NCBI GenBank assembly: GCA_031424975.1
Contig: JANPIL010000473.1
Coordinates: 1-10,944, forward strand
Origin: Xanthocytophaga sp031424975
Lineage (GTDB): Bacteria; Bacteroidota; Bacteroidia; Cytophagales; 172606-1
Direction of reading: 5' to 3'
DNA: 10,944 nucleotides
The notes beneath the pieces were generated by a model. The model worked only from the letters and a program-made list of their open reading frames with translations, was not told the origin of the DNA and made no database searches. Every line of letters starts with the position of its first letter. Within the stretch, counting starts at the first letter, position 1. This document shows, piece by piece, positions 1 through 6,017 of this stretch. The position numbers and the translations under genes are program-made.

Positions 1-1730
1 ATTTTCTCATTCTTGAACCGCCGGATGTCCGTGCGCGAAATCACGCCCTTGCCCACCCGGTACAGGAATTCCTGCGGCGACTTGATGTTGAAATACGCCC
101 GCATCTGGTTGATGATTTCCTGGCTGCCGGGGTCGAGTTTCAGTTTTTTCAGCCGCTGTGTCACAATCTCCCGGCCCTCGGCCACCGCCAGGCGGTAATC
201 TTCTTTCAGGCATTCCTTAATCTTGCTCCGCGCCTTGGAGGTGGTCACGAACTTGAGCCAGTCCTCGCTGGGTTTCTGCTTGCTGGAGGTCAGGATTTCG
301 AGCTGGTCGCCGTTGCGCAGCACGTAGTTGATGGGCACCAGTTTCTGGTTCACTTTCGCGCCGAGGCAGCGCATCCCGATGTGCGTGTGGATGTCGAACG
401 CAAAGTCCAGGGCCGTGGCTCCGGCGGGCAGCACCCGCAAATCGCCCTTGGGCGTGAACACGAAAACCTCCTCGTTGAACAGGTTCATGCGGAAATCGTC
501 CACGAATTCGATGGCCGAAATGGCATCGTTTTCCAGCATTTCGCGCACCTTGCCAATCCACCGTTCCAAACCCTTTTCGTTTTCGTGGATCTGGCCGGTT
601 TCCTTGTATTTCCAGTGCGCGGCGTAGCCTTTTTCGGCAATGTCGTCCATGCGCTGCGTGCGTATCTGCACCTCCACCCACTGGCCGGTCTTGCTCATGG
701 CCGTGGTGTGCAATGATTCGTAGGCATTGGCACGGGGTGTGCTGATCCAGTCGCGCAGGCGGTCGGGGTTGGGCGTGTAATAGTCCGTCACTATGGAATA
801 CACCTGCCAGCAGGCCGCCTTTTCCTTGTCCAGATCGGTTTTTAAAATGATGCGGATGGCAAATTTGTCATAGACTTCCTCAAAGGGGATTTTCTGTTTC
901 TGCATCTTCTTCCAGATGGAATAGATGGACTTGGGCCGGCCCTTAATCACGCACTCGAAACCTTCGTCTTTCAACGCCTTTTCAAGCGGTGCGATGAATT
1001 CGCCGACAAACTTCTCGCGGGCCACCTTGGTCTGCTTGAGTTTTTCGGCGATGGACTTGTATGTGTCCGGATCAGTGTATTTCAGATACAAGTCTTCCAG
1101 TTCCGACTTGATGGCGTACAGGCCCAACCGGTGCGCCAGCGGCGCGTAGAGGTACATGGTTTCGGACGCGATTTTGAGCTGCCCGTTGCGCGGCATACTG
1201 CCCAACGTGCGCATATTGTGCAGCCGGTCGGCGAGCTTGATGAGTATCACGCGTACATCATCGGAGAGCGTGAGTAGCATCTTGCGGAAATTCTCGGCCT
1301 GCTGCGAGGTTCCGTATTCAAACGTGCCCGCGATTTTGGTCAGCCCGTCAATGATTTTGGCCACTTTCGGGCCAAAATCCCGCTCAATGTCCTCTATTTC
1401 GGTGTCGGTGTCTTCCACCACATCGTGCATCAGCGCGGCCACGATAGAAGTAGTGCCCAGTCCGATTTCGTCCACGGCAATCTGCGCCACCGCCAGCGGA
1501 TGGTAAATGTAAGGCTCGCCCGATTTACGGCGCATCCCGTTGTGCGCCTCGGCAGCCACGTTGAATGCCTTTTTGATCAGCTTGGCATCGCCGTCCTTGA
1601 GCATAGGCTTCAGTGATTTGAGCAGCTTGCGGTACTGGCGCAAAATCTCCTTGCGTTCCAGTTCGGCGGCATCCGCCGGAACATCCGCTGCTGGCGGCTC
1701 AACGGTCAAGTTGTCTTGTATGTCTGGCAT
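1..1730 (-). CDS. RelA/SpoT-family bifunctional (p)ppGpp synthetase/hydrolase, C-terminus outside window
   Basis: This enzyme makes and hydrolyses the alarmone (p)ppGpp in the cytoplasm (stringent response). The minus-strand frame is open from ATG 1728-1730 to the window edge, 576 codons without a stop. The HD hydrolase domain (about 50-200) keeps H77, H102-D103, E106-D107 and D168, the last in LADRLHNMRT. The synthetase domain (about 245-375) has RPKSIYS 265-271, D288, Y337 and E353 in EVQIRT. An RLRD motif (324-327) resembles the RxKD signature of bifunctional enzymes rather than the ExDD of RelA. The TGS domain spans about 419-482 and a helical region follows; zinc-finger/ACT domains would lie beyond the edge. 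One oddity is NAYESLH at 335-341, where the family usually has NGYxSLH. The ATG is chosen because the conserved KAFNVAAEAHNGMRRKSGEPYIYHP stretch begins about 54 residues in, as expected. By inference it is the main Rel/SpoT enzyme of this organism. The leader is unusual (see 1753-1830). Confidence 0.95.
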   Translation of the reverse strand, partial: MPDIQDNLTVEPPAADVPADAAELERKEILRQYRKLLKSLKPMLKDGDAKLIKKAFNVAAEAHNGMRRKSGEPYIYHPLAVAQIAVDEIGLGTTSIVAALMHDVVEDTDTEIEDIERDFGPKVAKIIDGLTKIAGTFEYGTSQQAENFRKMLLTLSDDVRVILIKLADRLHNMRTLGSMPRNGQLKIASETMYLYAPLAHRLGLYAIKSELEDLYLKYTDPDTYKSIAEKLKQTKVAREKFVGEFIAPLEKALKDEGFECVIKGRPKSIYSIWKKMQKQKIPFEEVYDKFAIRIILKTDLDKEKAACWQVYSIVTDYYTPNPDRLRDWISTPRANAYESLHTTAMSKTGQWVEVQIRTQRMDDIAEKGYAAHWKYKETGQIHENEKGLERWIGKVREMLENDAISAIEFVDDFRMNLFNEEVFVFTPKGDLRVLPAGATALDFAFDIHTHIGMRCLGAKVNQKLVPINYVLRNGDQLEILTSSKQKPSEDWLKFVTTSKARSKIKECLKEDYRLAVAEGREIVTQRLKKLKLDPGSQEIINQMRAYFNIKSPQEFLYRVGKGVISRTDIRRFKNEK

Positions 1731-1752
1731 TTGCGGTTTTATGGCGAACAAC

Positions 1753-1830
1753 GGTTTGGCATTTTTGAAAGCTGAAAGCCCCGTTTCCGCCTCTGGCGGA
1801 ACTTTTAGCTTTAGCGGGGATACTATTTTG
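1753..1830 (+). repeat. Dispersed repeat copy 1, split by a 48-nt hairpin
   Basis: The left half GGTTTGGCATTTTTGAAAG (1753-1771) and the right half ATACTATTTTG (1820-1830) together make one unit of the dispersed family. They are separated by a palindromic insert at 1772-1819. The insert contains the perfect stem TTCCGCC (1785-1791) / GGCGGAA (1795-1801) with loop TCT. The copy lies 23-100 nt upstream of the RSH start, on the strand opposite to that gene. Confidence 0.75.
1768..1819 (-). promoter_or_regulatory. Structured leader upstream of the RSH gene, with two competing stems
   Basis: Read on the RSH sense strand, CCCCG (1819-1815) can pair with CGGGG (1783-1779), enclosing the perfect TTCCGCC/GGCGGAA hairpin. 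Alternatively the 11-nt arm at 1812-1802 can pair with 1778-1768 with a single A-C mismatch. The two long-range pairings cross each other, so they must be alternative or form a pseudoknot. Whether this region is transcribed with the RSH gene is not shown by the sequence, and a regulatory role is inference. Confidence 0.35.
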
Positions 1831-1850
1831 GTTTTGTCGGAATGGCAGAG

Positions 1851-1882
1851 GGGTTTGGCCCTTTTCAAACATACTATTTTGG
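1851..1882 (+). repeat. Dispersed repeat copy 2
   Basis: GGGTTTGGCCCTTTTCAAAC is followed directly by ATACTATTTTGG. It matches the family consensus along its length, with C in place of G before the ATACTATTTT core. It lies 122-153 nt upstream of the RSH start and is oriented against that gene. Confidence 0.8.
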
Positions 1883-2027
1883 CGGGCCGCCCGGAAGATA
1901 ATTCTACGAATAAAAATGTACGAATGCAACGATTTACTTTCCGAATACCTTTCATGCGCGTGAAAAACACAAAGGTTTGCCGGGCGGGCGGCGGTTTTGG
2001 GAAAGGCGGGAAATATTTTTTTTCATT

Positions 2028-2050
2028 TTTGTTCCTTTTTCCTACTTTTG
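2028..2050 (+). promoter_or_regulatory. Promoter of tRNA-Leu
   Basis: TACTTTTG at 2043-2050 is an exact match to the Bacteroidota -7 element TAnnTTTG. It lies 11 nt before the first base of the tRNA, which fits a start a few bases upstream of the mature 5' end. The preceding tract is very T-rich (2017-2040). The nearest TTTG (2028-2031) is closer than the usual -33 spacing, so the -33 element is uncertain. Confidence 0.6.
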
Positions 2051-2061
2051 CAATCCCTTTC

Positions 2062-2143
2062 GCGGATGTGGCGTAATTGGTAGCCGCACCAGACTTAGGA
2101 TCTGGCGCTTCACGGCGTGGGGGTTCGAGTCCCTCCATCCGCA
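2062..2143 (+). tRNA. tRNA-Leu (anticodon UAG)
   Basis: The acceptor stem GCGGATG (2062-2068) pairs perfectly with CATCCGC (2136-2142), and the discriminator is A2143. The anticodon stem CCAGA/TCTGG (2089-2093, 2101-2105) encloses the loop CTTAGGA. This gives anticodon TAG (2096-2098), which reads CUA and other CUN leucine codons. A class II variable arm (CGC...GCG, about 2106-2117) is typical of tRNA-Leu. The T loop carries GTTCGAGTC. CCA is not encoded, because CAC follows the discriminator. The gene stands alone with its own promoter. Confidence 0.97.
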
Positions 2144-2191
2144 CACCGGCCCTCAAAGCAGCTTTTCCGGCGGTTTTGGGGGCTTCATTGT

Positions 2192-2213
2192 AAAAGGCGG
2201 GTTTCGCCTTTTT
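2192..2213 (+). terminator. Terminator-like hairpin after tRNA-Leu
   Basis: AAAAGGCG (2192-2199) pairs perfectly with CGCCTTTT (2205-2212) around a GGTTT loop, and the T run continues one more base. The right part is also the beginning of dispersed repeat copy 3. It could end the tRNA transcript before tig. The stem has few G-C pairs, so efficiency is uncertain. Confidence 0.5.
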
Positions 2214-2229
2214 GGAAGATACTATTTTG
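2196..2229 (+). repeat. Dispersed repeat copy 3
   Basis: GGCGGGTTTCGCC, a T run and GGAAGATACTATTTTG form one of the best consensus copies. It lies 63 nt upstream of the tig start and in the same orientation. Its left end shares bases with the hairpin at 2192-2213. Confidence 0.85.
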
Positions 2230-2291
2230 CCGGCCATCCGTTTCAACCGCTGACCCGTTCAACCATTCACCAACCGCATTACCAAACAGAC

Positions 2292-3641
2292 ATGAACATC
2301 ACACTTGACCAAAAAGACAATGCCAACGCCGCCATCCGGGTGACGCTGGGCGAGGCAGACTACCAGCCGCGCGTGGACAAGAAACTCAAGGAATACACCA
2401 AAAACGCTTCCATCAAGGGCTTCCGGCCGGGAAAAGTGCCTGCCGGAATGATCAGGAAAATGTATGGCAAGAGCGTGCTGGTTGAGGAAATCAACAGTCT
2501 GCTCAGCGAGTCGGTGGATGGCTACATCAAGGAAAACAAGCTGGCCATTGTCGGCGACCCGCTGCCCAACCAAGAGGAGGCCGCCAACATTGACTGGGAA
2601 ACCCAGCGGGAGTTCTCGTTCAGCTACGACATTGGCATGGTTCCCGAATTCAGCGTTGACTTGGGCAAACTGAACCTGACCCGCCACGAAATCGAGATTG
2701 CCGACAAGGACATTGAGGATTCGGTTGAAAACCTGCGCACCCGCAACGGAACGTACATCAATCCCGAACAGGCCGAAGCCGACGACCTGCTGATGGGAAC
2801 GCTGACACAAGTGGGCGGCGAATTCCGGAAGGAAAACGCGTACGTGTTTCTGAAACGCGTGAAAGATGAGGCCAAGGCGAATTTTATCGGCGCAAAAAAA
2901 GGCGATGTGATTGTGTTCGACATCCAGAACACGTTTGACGATGCCGATTCGGTGCGCATGATGACGCAACTGCCCCAGGAACAAGCCTCGGCACTAACCG
3001 GCGACTTTGAACTGACCGTCACGGAAATAGACCGCCAAGTGCCCGCCGAGATGAACGAGGAGTTTTTCAAGAAAATCCACGGCGAGGAAACCACCACCGA
3101 AGAGCAGTTCAGGGACCGGTTGCGCACGGATATGGAGAAACTCTACGCCAAGGAAGCCGACAGCCGCCTCAGCCGCGACATCCAGGAACAACTCGTGGAC
3201 ACGACGGAAATAGAGTTGCCCAATGAGTTCCTGAAACGCTGGCTGAGAATATCCAACAAGGAAGTGTCGGACGAGGATATCGAAAAGGATTTCGGCACGT
3301 TCATCAAAGGCTTGAAATGGACGGTAATCAAGGACAAGATTGCCAAGGAAAACGACCTGAAAGTGGAACACGACGAAGTGAACGCGCAAGCCAAGGCATC
3401 GTTCAAGGAAGTGTACAGCTTTCTGGGAACCGACACGCCCGAAAACGAAGCCTTGCTGACCCAACTGACGGACAACTTCCTGAAGGCCGAAAAGGGACAG
3501 AATTACATGAATACGTTTCAGCGCGTATTTACTGACAAAGTGGCAGCGTTCGTGAAGGGTTCCGTTCCGGTAGAAACCAAGAAAATCACTGCCGAGGAGT
3601 TCAACAAAACGGCGGCCCCGGAGGAATTCATTGAAGAGTAA
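2292..3641 (+). CDS. tig: Trigger factor (ribosome-associated chaperone)
   Basis: Trigger factor docks at the ribosomal exit tunnel and shields nascent chains. The protein is 449 residues, close to the usual 430-450. The N-terminal ribosome-binding domain carries the signature GFRPGKVP at 43-50. The middle region (about 150-245) corresponds to the FKBP-like domain position and is strongly diverged, as is common in Bacteroidota. The C-terminal helical chaperone arms (about 255-430) are rich in charged residues. ATG 2292 is chosen because MNITLDQKDN leads straight into the family's first strand. The same frame is open further upstream, but that extension would run through the tRNA. No strong Shine-Dalgarno sequence is visible. 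A strong terminator follows, and clpP lies downstream as in many genomes. Confidence 0.96.
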   Translation: MNITLDQKDNANAAIRVTLGEADYQPRVDKKLKEYTKNASIKGFRPGKVPAGMIRKMYGKSVLVEEINSLLSESVDGYIKENKLAIVGDPLPNQEEAANIDWETQREFSFSYDIGMVPEFSVDLGKLNLTRHEIEIADKDIEDSVENLRTRNGTYINPEQAEADDLLMGTLTQVGGEFRKENAYVFLKRVKDEAKANFIGAKKGDVIVFDIQNTFDDADSVRMMTQLPQEQASALTGDFELTVTEIDRQVPAEMNEEFFKKIHGEETTTEEQFRDRLRTDMEKLYAKEADSRLSRDIQEQLVDTTEIELPNEFLKRWLRISNKEVSDEDIEKDFGTFIKGLKWTVIKDKIAKENDLKVEHDEVNAQAKASFKEVYSFLGTDTPENEALLTQLTDNFLKAEKGQNYMNTFQRVFTDKVAAFVKGSVPVETKKITAEEFNKTAAPEEFIEE

Positions 3642-3835
3642 GCCAGAAATTATTCTTCTTTTGACTGGCCATATTGGTTTGTCAAAGCATTGAAAATCAG
3701 TTGTTTGGCCACAGAAAGATAATTATTTCCGGTTCGTGTTTCCGCTTTCGTTCCCGTCCGCTACTTGTCGGTTGCGATCTATTTGCCCGCACTGGCGGCT
3801 GGTTGGCTTGCAGCCGGGTATGGTAATTGTTAAAA

Positions 3836-3876
3836 GCAAGAAGGCTCTTTGGCAAAGGGCCTTTTTGCTTTTTTTT
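3836..3876 (+). terminator. Rho-independent terminator of tig
   Basis: The strand at 3836-3850 pairs with 3854-3868 over 15 positions (two G-U wobbles) around a GGC loop. A run of eight T (3869-3876) follows. This is a textbook intrinsic terminator and suggests that tig and clpP1 are largely separate transcripts. Confidence 0.92.
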
Positions 3877-3934
3877 GCTATGTTGCCCGCCTTGAATCCG
3901 CATTGGTTTTGTCCATCCATTTAGATTTTTTCTT

Positions 3935-4636
3935 ATGTTCAACAAAGATTTAAACAGCGCGGAATTCCGCAAATACGCCGTAAAAGGCCAGAATATCAGC
4001 GGCTCGGCGGTGGATGGCTACATTCACCGCGTGGAAAACATGACCCGCGCCGTAATTGAGGAACGCCCGATGAACTTCCGCGAAGTGGACGTTTTCTCGC
4101 GCCTCATGGCCGACCGCATCATTTTCCTGGGCATGGGCATCGACGACAACATTGCCAACATCGTGGTGGCGCAGTTGCTGTTTTTGGAATCATCAGACCC
4201 GAAAAAGGACATTCTGGTGTACATCAACAGTCCGGGCGGCTCGGTGTATGCCGGCTTGGGCATCTACGACACCATGCAGTACATCCGGCCCGATGTGGCT
4301 ACCATCAACGTCAGCATTGCCGCCTCCATGGCCGCCGTGCTGCTGGCCGGTGGCACCAAAGGCAAACGTTCCTCGCTCAAGCACGCCCGCACCATGATCC
4401 ACCAGCCTTCGGGCGCGGCGGGCGGACAGGCCTCGGACATCCAAATTTCGGTGAAGCAACTGGTTACGCTGCGCAACGAACTGTACGACATCATTGCCGA
4501 ACACAGCGGCAAATCGCACGACCAAGTGAAAGCGGATTCGGATCGCGACTACTGGCTCACTTCGCACGAGGCTTTGGAATACGGCCTGATTGACGAGATT
4601 CTGGTACGCGACGACAAAACAAAACCACTGAAATAA
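3935..4636 (+). CDS. clpP: ATP-dependent Clp protease proteolytic subunit, copy 1
   Basis: This is a serine peptidase that forms the barrel-shaped proteolytic chamber fed by ClpX. It has 233 residues, of which about the first 45 are an N-terminal extension or propeptide region. The catalytic triad is Ser131 (in AASMAAVLL), His156 (in MIHQPSG) and Asp205 (in SDRDYWL). The oxyanion and strand motif INSPGGSVYAGLGIYDTM is at 98-114, and the handle-helix GGQASDIQI at 163-171 is canonical. It looks like the housekeeping Bacteroidota ClpP. Just before the catalytic helix it reads INVSIAASM, where related proteins as I recall them usually have C-T/V-G at the VS positions. It lies downstream of tig and 218 nt upstream of a second clpP. 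The alternative internal start Met36 would remove the extension; the upstream ATG is preferred because the extension resembles that of relatives. Confidence 0.95.
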   Translation: MFNKDLNSAEFRKYAVKGQNISGSAVDGYIHRVENMTRAVIEERPMNFREVDVFSRLMADRIIFLGMGIDDNIANIVVAQLLFLESSDPKKDILVYINSPGGSVYAGLGIYDTMQYIRPDVATINVSIAASMAAVLLAGGTKGKRSSLKHARTMIHQPSGAAGGQASDIQISVKQLVTLRNELYDIIAEHSGKSHDQVKADSDRDYWLTSHEALEYGLIDEILVRDDKTKPLK

Positions 4637-4651
4637 ACGGCCTCCCCCCAA

Positions 4652-4696
4652 CCCCCTCCGAAGCCCGCCTGCCGGACGGACAGGGAGGGGGCTTTT
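4652..4696 (+). terminator. Compound GC-rich terminator after clpP1
   Basis: CCCCCTCC (4652-4659) pairs perfectly with GGAGGGGG (4684-4691), followed by CTTTT. The apex holds a second smaller palindrome, CCTG (4668-4671) / CAGG (4681-4684), whose 3' arm shares base 4684 with the outer stem. It lies 16 nt after the clpP1 stop and is a likely transcript end for clpP1. Confidence 0.65.
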
Positions 4697-4701
4697 GAAC
4701 G

Positions 4702-4735
4702 GGCGGGTTTGGCGTTTTCGAAAGATACTATTTTT
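4702..4735 (+). repeat. Dispersed repeat copy 4
   Basis: GGCGGGTTTGGCG, then TTTTC, then GAAAGATACTATTTTTC. It is nearly identical to copies 3 and 8. It begins 6 nt after the T run of the clpP1 terminator and points toward clpP2. Confidence 0.87.
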
Positions 4736-4786
4736 CAAGGTTCTCCCGGTTCCCCACGGAGAACAGCCCGGGAATCAAACGTAACC

Positions 4787-4813
4787 GCTCCCCTTTTGGG
4801 CTGGGAGCTTTTT
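4787..4813 (+). terminator. Possible terminator or attenuator before clpP2
   Basis: GCTCCC (4787-4792) pairs with GGGAGC (4803-4808) across a 10-nt loop, followed by five T (4809-4813). It lies 42 nt before the clpP2 start. If read from upstream it would reduce run-through into clpP2. Confidence 0.45.
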
Positions 4814-4818
4814 CAAAC

Positions 4819-4840
4819 TCCCCCTTCGGGGGTCGGGGGG
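4819..4840. repeat. GC-rich UUCG hairpin just before clpP2
   Basis: CCCC (4821-4824) pairs with GGGG (4829-4832) around the exceptionally stable TTCG tetraloop. A further G run ends at 4840, 14 nt before the clpP2 start. Read on the minus strand, its C-run/GAAG/G-run plan, followed by TTTGAA, resembles the outer palindrome at 4645-4700. The two may be opposite-facing members of one repeat family. Confidence 0.5.
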
Positions 4841-4854
4841 CTAATTTTATCCGC

Positions 4855-5469
4855 ATGAATATTCACAAATATGCCGACGAAGAGCCGGAAATGACCCCGA
4901 AACCGGAAATGCTGGAAAATATGTTCGGGGACCGCGTGTTCCAGAAGAAATTCCTGGAGCAGCGCAAGATATTCCTCTGGGGCGTGGTGGACGATGATTC
5001 GGCCCGCTACTTAGTCAACCGGCTGTTGTACTTGGATGCCGAGAAGCCGGGCGAGGAAATCACGTTCTACATCAACAGTCCGGGCGGCGTGGTCACGTCG
5101 GGCATGGTGATTTATGACACGATGAAAATGATAAAATCGCCGATTGCGACCGTCTGCATGGGTTTGGCCGCTTCCATGGGTTCCATTCTGTTGTCGGCGG
5201 GCAAGAAAGGCCGCCGCTCCATTTTCCCGCACGGCGAGGTCATGATCCACCAGCCCAGCATTGGCGGCTACTTCCAGGCCCGTTCCATTGACTTGGAAAT
5301 ACAAGCCCGCCAGATTGAAAAGACCAAGCAAATCGGTGCCCAAATCCTGGCCGACAACTGCGGCCAGACGCTGGACAAGATTCTACAGGACTTTGACCGC
5401 GACTACTGGATGGATGCCGACGAAGCCTTGGCCTACGGCATCGTGGACAAAGTCGTGACCAAAGTATAA
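4855..5469 (+). CDS. clpP: ATP-dependent Clp protease proteolytic subunit, copy 2 (diverged paralogue)
   Basis: This is a second complete ClpP, 204 residues long. The catalytic triad is intact: Ser107 in GLAASMGSIL, His132 in MIHQPS, and Asp183 in FDRDYWM. YINSPGGVVTSGMVIYDTM is conserved at 72-90. It lacks the long N-terminal extension of copy 1. Its handle region reads SIGGYFQARSIDLEIQ instead of the usual GGxxGQxxDI, so ring-ring contacts may differ. It could form its own tetradecamer or a mixed complex with copy 1, as known for ClpP1/ClpP2 pairs in actinobacteria and Listeria; which one applies here is not visible. The ATG is the first in frame after the GC-rich hairpins, and a strong terminator follows. 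Confidence 0.95.
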   Translation: MNIHKYADEEPEMTPKPEMLENMFGDRVFQKKFLEQRKIFLWGVVDDDSARYLVNRLLYLDAEKPGEEITFYINSPGGVVTSGMVIYDTMKMIKSPIATVCMGLAASMGSILLSAGKKGRRSIFPHGEVMIHQPSIGGYFQARSIDLEIQARQIEKTKQIGAQILADNCGQTLDKILQDFDRDYWMDADEALAYGIVDKVVTKV

Positions 5470-5470
5470 G

Positions 5471-5503
5471 GTAGGTTTGGTGCTTTTGAAAGATACTATT
5501 TTG
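5471..5503 (+). repeat. Dispersed repeat copy 5
   Basis: GTAGGTTTGGTGC, then TTTT, then GAAAGATACTATTTTG. It starts 2 nt after the clpP2 stop codon and ends 2 nt before the clpP2 terminator stem, filling exactly the gap between them. Confidence 0.85.
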
Positions 5504-5505
5504 AG

Positions 5506-5541
5506 AAGCCCGCCCCGGAATTTCCGGGGCGGGCTTTTTTT
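5506..5541 (+). terminator. Rho-independent terminator of clpP2
   Basis: AAGCCCGCCCCGGAA (5506-5520) faces TTCCGGGGCGGGCTT (5522-5536), followed by a T run to 5541. It is the strongest terminator in the window and separates clpP2 from the downstream lipoprotein gene and clpX. Confidence 0.95.
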
Positions 5542-5655
5542 GTTTGCAGGTTCTGCTTACAATTGGTTTCCGTTACCGGCTGTTCCCGGCCTGTGTGCCA
5601 CAGACCGGGGATTTTGGGGACGCTTGAACCAGTTTTGGGCATGAGTAGGCCCATT

Positions 5656-5679
5656 GTCGTTGGTGAAAACACCAACGAC
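5656..5679. repeat. Perfect 10-bp hairpin with AAAA loop
   Basis: GTCGTTGGTG (5656-5665) and CACCAACGAC (5670-5679) are perfect complements around AAAA. There is no T run on either side, so it is not an intrinsic terminator. It lies in gene-free DNA; its function is unknown. Confidence 0.8.
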
Positions 5680-5743
5680 GGGAAAGGAAGATTCTGAGGA
5701 ACATCAGAAGCCCCTTGGACACTCTGAACTGACGGCACGCATT

Positions 5744-5854
5744 ATTGCGCATATTGTATTGCTGATAGGCCAAATAGCGTCATTGACGCAATGCGTATTT
5801 TGTATTGCCGGAAACGATAGACACCATCCGGTACGCAATGCGCATTTTGTATTG
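5744..5854 (+). repeat. Three-unit tandem array, period 46-47 nt, with AATGCGCATT dyads
   Basis: Three similar 18-nt cores lie at 5744-5761 (ATTGCGCATATTGTATTG), 5790-5807 (AATGCGTATTTTGTATTG) and 5837-5854 (AATGCGCATTTTGTATTG). Units 2 and 3 are preceded by ACGC. The third contains the perfect 10-bp palindrome AATGCGCATT. The intervening 28-29 nt differ from unit to unit. It could be a degenerate tandem repeat or a cluster of protein-binding sites. Confidence 0.7.
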
Positions 5855-5928
5855 TCCAACCTAATCTGATAGTGATTGCAAGGGCTTATCCAACTGATTA
5901 TAAACCGGTTATGGAAAAACGGACACCG

Positions 5929-5936
5929 TATTTTTG
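5929..5936 (+). promoter_or_regulatory. Candidate -7 promoter element for the lipoprotein gene
   Basis: TATTTTTG matches TAnnTTTG exactly. Initiation a few bases downstream would give a leader of about 75 nt that contains the palindrome at 5954-6001. No clear -33 TTTG is seen at the usual distance. Confidence 0.4.
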
Positions 5937-5953
5937 TATTTTCAGCCCTTTTC

Positions 5954-6001
5954 GCTAACATTGCGATTAGGCGCAAAACTTGCGTCTATTTGATAGTTAG
6001 C
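5954..6001 (+). repeat. attC-like nested palindrome before the lipoprotein gene
   Basis: The outer arms are GCTAAC (5954-5959) and GTTAGC (5996-6001). The inner 9-bp arms TAGGCGCAA (5968-5976) and TTGCGTCTA (5980-5988), with one G-T wobble, close a three-base loop. Unpaired spacers of 8 and 7 nt separate inner and outer stems. This two-stem plan with AAC and GTT at the outer arms is that of integron attC sites. However, the outer boxes do not fully match RYYYAAC/GTTRRRY, and no integrase is present. It could instead be a transcript hairpin or part of a non-autonomous element. Confidence 0.5.
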
Positions 6002-6017
6002 TGTAATTATAAATTCT

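Noticed and set aside
1..1730. Apparent fragmentation of the left-edge gene into several short frames
   Set aside because: Those are other frames. Reading from ATG 1730 gives one unbroken RSH protein to the window edge, so this is not a pseudogene.
2218..2229. The GATACTATTTTG core as a standard promoter -7 element
   Set aside because: The TA and TTTG parts are separated by four bases instead of two, and the copies upstream of RSH and clpX face away from those genes. A promoter role is not supported as a general explanation.
1977..2291. In-frame N-terminal extension of trigger factor
   Set aside because: The frame is open, but it runs straight through tRNA-Leu and repeat copy 3. The conserved trigger-factor N-terminus begins at 2292.
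2259..2984. A 241-residue open frame antisense to tig
   Set aside because: It mirrors the codon structure of tig and shows no signal peptide, domain or initiation context.
5744..5854. Short CRISPR array
   Set aside because: Only three imperfect repeats of about 18-22 nt with 24-29-nt gaps, no cas gene, and lengths below normal repeat and spacer sizes.
5704..5976. A 90-residue minus-strand frame across the tandem array
   Set aside because: It is built from the 46-47-nt repeats and the attC-like palindrome and shows no coding character.
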